Below are positions 12,001-18,000 of a stretch of 18,977 nucleotides of DNA, one piece after another. The notes below the pieces were generated by a model, which did no database searches, had not been told where the DNA came from, and saw only the letters and a program-made list of their open reading frames with translations. This stretch comes from Omnitrophica bacterium GWA2_52_8. Its GTDB lineage: Bacteria > Omnitrophota > Omnitrophia > Omnitrophales > Aquincolibacteriaceae. The position numbers were made by a program, and so were the translations under genes. Each line of letters opens with the position of its first letter. The first letter of the stretch is position 1. Location: the NCBI GenBank assembly GCA_001804025.1, contig MHFC01000109.1:1-18977 (forward strand). The letters are read 5' to 3'.

Positions 12001-15000
12001 GACACAATACGATAAATATATTTCTGATTCGCCTGTAAATTTTCAATTTTCTGAGAGTGCCGGGCCCCCGCCTGATTTTTAACCGTTGTTTGGAAACTAA
12101 GCTGGGGATTGAATTCGTATTCGATTCCGTATTCAATATGACTCGCCGCATTCCCATCGGAGGTCCATTCAACCGTGACTTCATCCATACCGATATTGGT
12201 TTCGCGGATACCGGACATCGCAGGGGCCTGCGTATCCGTCTCGGACAGATAAATGCCGTCCACCATGGTCTCGGTTAAATTGCCGGAGGCGTCCCGTGTT
12301 CGTATGATAAAGAAGGTTCCCGGCACGAGGCCCGTTAACTCGACCGCATGATTTTCCGTAAGCTGTGCGTCCCTGATAATCGCGCTGTTTGAAATTTTGA
12401 GAACGTACTTGCCTCCCTCTTGCGCCAGGGATAAGCCGGTACCATATTCGATCTCCGTTGTTGCGGGTTCATCGGTCGTCCAGTTAACGGTTGCTCGATT
12501 CGATTGAATATTAGTGATTTCAATATTGCCAATGCGCGGCGCCAGTTCATCAACCGGTTCGCCGGCAAAATGCGTCGTAAAGGTCACCGCAAATTCTTCG
12601 CGCAGCACTTCGTTTCCGGCGCCCCCTATTTCCGTGATAGTAAGATCCCACTGGTACTGCGTTCCCTCTGCGAGTCCGTTCGTGCTCAGCACAACCATTC
12701 CGTCCGCCGAAATGTCTGCCGTAAGTTGCTGCGCACCTGCGGGAGGACGGGCTGTTAATGCAACCGTGTATTCACGGCCAGCCTGCACTCCTTCAACATG
12801 CAGCTGAACCATCGCTGTCGTTTCACCGATTTCCATATGATCAAGCACAGCGCTTGGAATCACAGGCGCCTCTGTGACAAATTCCACAGGCGACACGCTA
12901 CGGTAAACTTCCCGCGGATTCACGCCTTCCGCAGTAATGACAATGTCATAGGAATAAGCTGTGCTTCCGATAAGATTATTAAGATTTAAGGCTGCCGGTC
13001 CATTTTGCGAAATCACAGTTGAAGCCGCGGGGTGAGCGGAACCGTTATTATGCGGCACTATCCGAAGCACCCAGCTTTCACCGGGCTGGAGATCTTCAAT
13101 GTTGAAATTTATAATGGCGGTGCTATCCGTCACTTCAATGCTGTCAAAAAGCGCCCTCGGCAGGAGTTCTGCGGTCTCAAAGCCGGCGAATTGCGATAAG
13201 TTCACCGGCTGTCCGTTTCTGTTTTTGACTTGCATCGTGTAGCTGTATCGAGTTTGCGGCTGAAGCCCTGTCACTTCGGCCGTACAGCGGCCGTTGACAC
13301 AGTCCATATCAATCGGACCAAAGGCTCCGTCCGGCGACGCAATCGTCACGACATCATCCGGAAAAATCGCGCCCTTAAAATCATAAGAAATCCGCATGCT
13401 GTGAGCGGTGGGCTCCATCACCTGATCAAAGCTGTTTATTTTTTCCCGCGTCCGGAAAGACCCGGCTGCCGAACCAACGGTGTGGATATTATTTTCTTCG
13501 TCTGCCCACGTTGCGATGATCACAAAATCATACTGCCGGCCATCGTCAAGGTCGCGTAAAAACATATGGCGGGCTGTTTCATCGCCATGAATCATTTCGG
13601 TTTTCGGCGCAAAGTCCCCTCCCGGCGAACGGATCGTGTAAGTTACGGATTTTCCGCCGGTTCCTGAAATCGAGACGTTAAAACTGACGTTGTCAAAATT
13701 CTCATACGTCACCTCGGTCACCTGAATCAGGACAACGGGCGGTTGAGTAAGCGCAACCGTCTGAAAAGTCTGAACTGCAGAAAGACTGGAAAGACCTTCA
13801 AGATTAGTTGCCTGAACTTGATATTCATAAGTCGTTCCCGGACTAAGACCGCTAAGATCAAAATGGTCCATGCCGCTCATTTCCTGCCCATCATTGGGAC
13901 TCATGATCCAGGAAGACCAGCTGCCGGGGCCGGAAGGACTTGAAACGCGGTAGCGGATTTTGTCGTGGATGGTCGCTTCATCAAAATTAACATGAATGGT
14001 GGTGGAATGTCTGCCGGTATCGCGCACTTCAAAATGCGTAAATGCCGGAGGCGTTGTATCGGGAAGCGGAATTGTTGTCACAGAAGCGCTTCTTCGTTCT
14101 GCGGTGCGCGTTCCGTCGGTAACGCGCAAAACAAATTCATGGGTTACACCGTCATAAGGAGATGCCGTGTAGGATGCCGCAGGAATCTCAGGACCGGCTC
14201 CCCAAGTCATAATCGCTTGATATTCCCCGTTAAAATACTCTAACAGTTCCCACGTCCAGCTGTTTTCATCCGGATCATGAGCGCTGCCGGAGATGGTAAA
14301 GCCGGTATTTGTATAAACTTGAATCCCCGGCGCTTGAGGATCGCGGTCCTGGAGACCCAGAATATTTAAACTGTCAATAACCGGCGCGAAATCATTGATT
14401 TCGAGAGTTTGGAACTGGTAAATTCCGGAACGGTAAAGCACGCCGTTTTCATCCCTCGAAAGAGCGCGGTAGTAATAAACCGTATTATCTTCGAGTCCCG
14501 ACAACTGCAGAGAGTGACTTTGAGTCAGATTGACGGAGCCGGCCAAAAGAGACGAGCTGCTCATGTCCGCATTTAATGAATACTCGACCTGCGTATTTGC
14601 CGGCGCGTTGGTCTCCCAGGAAATCGTGGCCCCTCCGGCTGTAATATTTGAATGCTGGACGTTTGTCATTTGAAGTTCGGGGTCTGTTTTGAAATTCTGG
14701 ACAAACACGGCCTGTCCGCGGCCTTTTTCATCCGCCACCGCAATCCGGAACGGATAAGTTGTGTTGGGAATCAGCCCCACCGCATCGCCGGTACAATGAC
14801 TCGCGCCGCTTCCGGCGGCAACACAGCTCATCGTGACCGCAGGCCAAGGGCCTCCGGTCGTGGATTCCAGCCTTACGACATCCGTATCCAACAGTCCCGT
14901 AATTTGTGCGGTAACGGTAACGCCATCGGCGCGCGCATCAGCACTCCAGCTCGGAAACGCCGGAATTTTTCTGGATCTGAAGCTTCCCGTCAGCGTACCG

Positions 15001-18000
15001 AGAACATGTCCGTCATTAGCCTTTGCCGTCAGGACATAGGCATAAGCTGTATCTTCTGAGAGAGGGAAAATAGGGAAGGAGAAATCTACATTTCCGGAAC
15101 GCGTAATGGCCCGCATAGCGAAAGCATTCACCGGTGATGAAAGCTCATAAGTAACCGCTTCGTCTCCGGCGCCGCTGGCGCTAAAAAAGACCTCGAGCTC
15201 TTGATAGGAATAATGCTCGATCCGGGTCTGCTGGACCGTAACATTGGGATAAACACGAGCCGGCGTCGTAAAGGAAGCCGTGGGAGAAGAGGCTTCATTG
15301 TTTTTTTCATCAAACGACGTCACATAAAACTCATATTCTACTTCCGCCCGCAGCTGAATAAGAGAGACTTCGTGGAGTTCGCCGGCTTCCTTAAACCCGT
15401 TTTCCAAAGCAACAAACCAAGGGCCTGGGCCGGCCTTTTCGCGGTAAAAAACCCGTCCTTTTGCCTTATCGTTATTCTTCCAGGAAATGGTTGCGCCGTT
15501 GTAAGTAAGCGAAGAAACATTCGGACCGTTCGTAATCTGCGGGGCCGTCGTATCCCTCAAGGTCGTAAAACTGACTACGTCCGTATCGACGATCTGGCTG
15601 CCCAATTTGGTAAGGATTTGTATTTCGTAATCCGTTTCCTCATCCAGCCCCGGTACAGTCAAAGAATGGGCCCCCGCCCGGTTGACCTGGATCATAACCG
15701 GGTCAAAAGTATTCGCAGAACCCGGTGCAGGCCGCACCTCCAGCGTCACATTCTGATCTACATACTGCAAATTGACGGGAATCACCGCCGAGTATTCTCC
15801 GGGCTGGACATTTCCGGCATCCACTGTAAGCACGGGAATATTTGCCGGAGTCGTGAAAGAAGCTCCGCGCCAATCGCCGCCAATTTGAACGCCTTTCCAG
15901 TCCTCAAGCCATAAACGAAAAGGGTACGTCGTCTCGGGCTGAAGATTCGTCATGCTGCCGGTACAAATATTATTCTCGCAATCCAAAACAACCTGCGTGT
16001 TCGGCGCGCTTTCAAGCTGCCAAATAACCTTGTCTCCGTCCTGTACTTCTGACATCCCTACAGTGATGTTAGCGCCATCAGGCGTCCGGGCTATATCATA
16101 ACCGTTAAACAGGAAATTGGACGGGCGCGAATGAAATTCACCCGAAATCTGTCCGACAACATGTTCTCCGTCCTCGCCGGTCCAGGTAGCCTTAATTTCA
16201 TAGGCATAATCGCGATCTTTGATCAAGGCCGGCGGCGGCGGATTCAAAAAGAACCAGTATCCGAGATAAAAAGATTTTTCTCCGCTGCCAAGATCATTAA
16301 ACGAAATCGGCTGAAAACCTCCGTCAAGCGAGGTGATCGTATAGCGAATCACCTGCCCCGCAGGTGCCGTCGTCGTAAAATAAACCCTTGCGCTGTCGTA
16401 GCGCGTCAACTCACCGCCCGGAGAAAGTGAAACCTGCGGGGCCGCAGGAAACGCCTCAGTATGAAATGTCAGGACCTGGGAAAGCGTCTCATTGCCGGTT
16501 GCGTCCACTGCCACGACTTTATATTCATAGGCAGTATCTGACTGAAGACCGGAGAGAACAACGGTATGTGAATACATGGCATTCGGGCTGTTGCCGGCAA
16601 TCTGCCATCCGGTTGTCCCGGCGCGCCTTAATTCAACGCGGCCGGTTGTGGCCTCCGAAGCAGTATCCCACTGGATCCATGCGGATGTTTTTTTGATTTC
16701 GTTCGCCCGCGGGGCCCCCGTGATTTGAGGCGGGGTACGATCCCCGTTTCTCACGGTCAACGTGATGTCCCGCAGCGTCGTGGCCCGGTTGATGTCCATC
16801 ACAGCCACCTGGACTGTGATCGTTTCGTTATCCAGAAACCGCCCGCCGGGGGATTGTTCCCAGGCCCGCGTGTCCCAATCAAAGACATACCGGTTGGTCC
16901 CGCTGATGCGCCGCACTTCTCCGGCTAATCCAATATTGTTTAAATAGAAATTAACTTCTCCCACCCCGTAATTGTCATCCGCCTCCACTTCGAAATGAAT
17001 GACGCCGCTGACAATAGACCCGCTTGCCGGCGTTGCGCTGATAATCCAGGGGTTGACCATGTCATAGTTGTAAATTTTCATATTGATGTTGTTGTTGGAC
17101 GCGCTGACCGAATTATTTCCGGCAGCATCAACAGCGACTGCGCGCAGCGTGTTATCTCCGTTCATAAAAAGCTGGTGTCCGGCCGCATCAACCGCCTTTG
17201 TGTCCCACTGATAAATATAATTTCCGGCGACGTTCTTGGTGGTCGTTGTCGCCAGAAGCGTATCCCCAAGATAAATATTCACGCCCGTCACTCCAACGTC
17301 ATCGTATGCATTGACCTCAATGGTCGTGGTCCCCGTAAATTCATTCAGCGGCGGAAGATTCATAAACCGGGCGACGGGCGGCTGGATATCCCCGTTGCCG
17401 ACCCGGACATTGACCGTTTTTTCCGCGAGGGGCTGGTTCTGCGCATTCCGCATCCGCGCCGTAATCGTATAATCTCCGTTTTGATATATGCGCGTTCCGG
17501 AAACATTTGTCGCAAGCGTGTCCCAGGAGATGCGGTGCTTTCCGTCGTCATCAGCCTGTGTAAGCGTTCCAAGAACCTGCCCGTTGACCAGGATCTCGAT
17601 ATCTTTCATGTTTTGGGTGTTTTCGGCGCGCAGGACAATGGTTGCGGTGCCGCTGATAAGGTCCCCTTCCGCCGGCGCCAGGACCGTGACGGCGGGAACT
17701 ATGGGGGCTTCGAGCTTTGCGATCATGCCTGAATGAGCCGTAAACTCCGTATACATACCCCACTTCAAATCATTCGGCGGGGGGACCCCGACATTTTTTC
17801 GCGCCAGATAAAACTTCAGGGGGTAGTAAGCTCCCGTTGCACTGTTTTTTAAATAATCGATGTCGAACGGAATTTCAAACGAACCGTCGGCTTCGACATA
17901 GTTTCTAAAATTTTCCGTCCACCAGGTGGGGTTGTTGTCCATCATCTTTAGCAAATAATCGTTAGGGTTCACCTTGTCCCAGTTTAAAATACGCCCCTTG

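Noticed and set aside
10108..16727. FnIII stalk as evidence for a carbohydrate-active enzyme or a phage tail protein
   Set aside because: FnIII domains accompany many extracellular enzymes and some phage proteins, but no glycoside hydrolase motif or phage structural neighbour is visible in the window.
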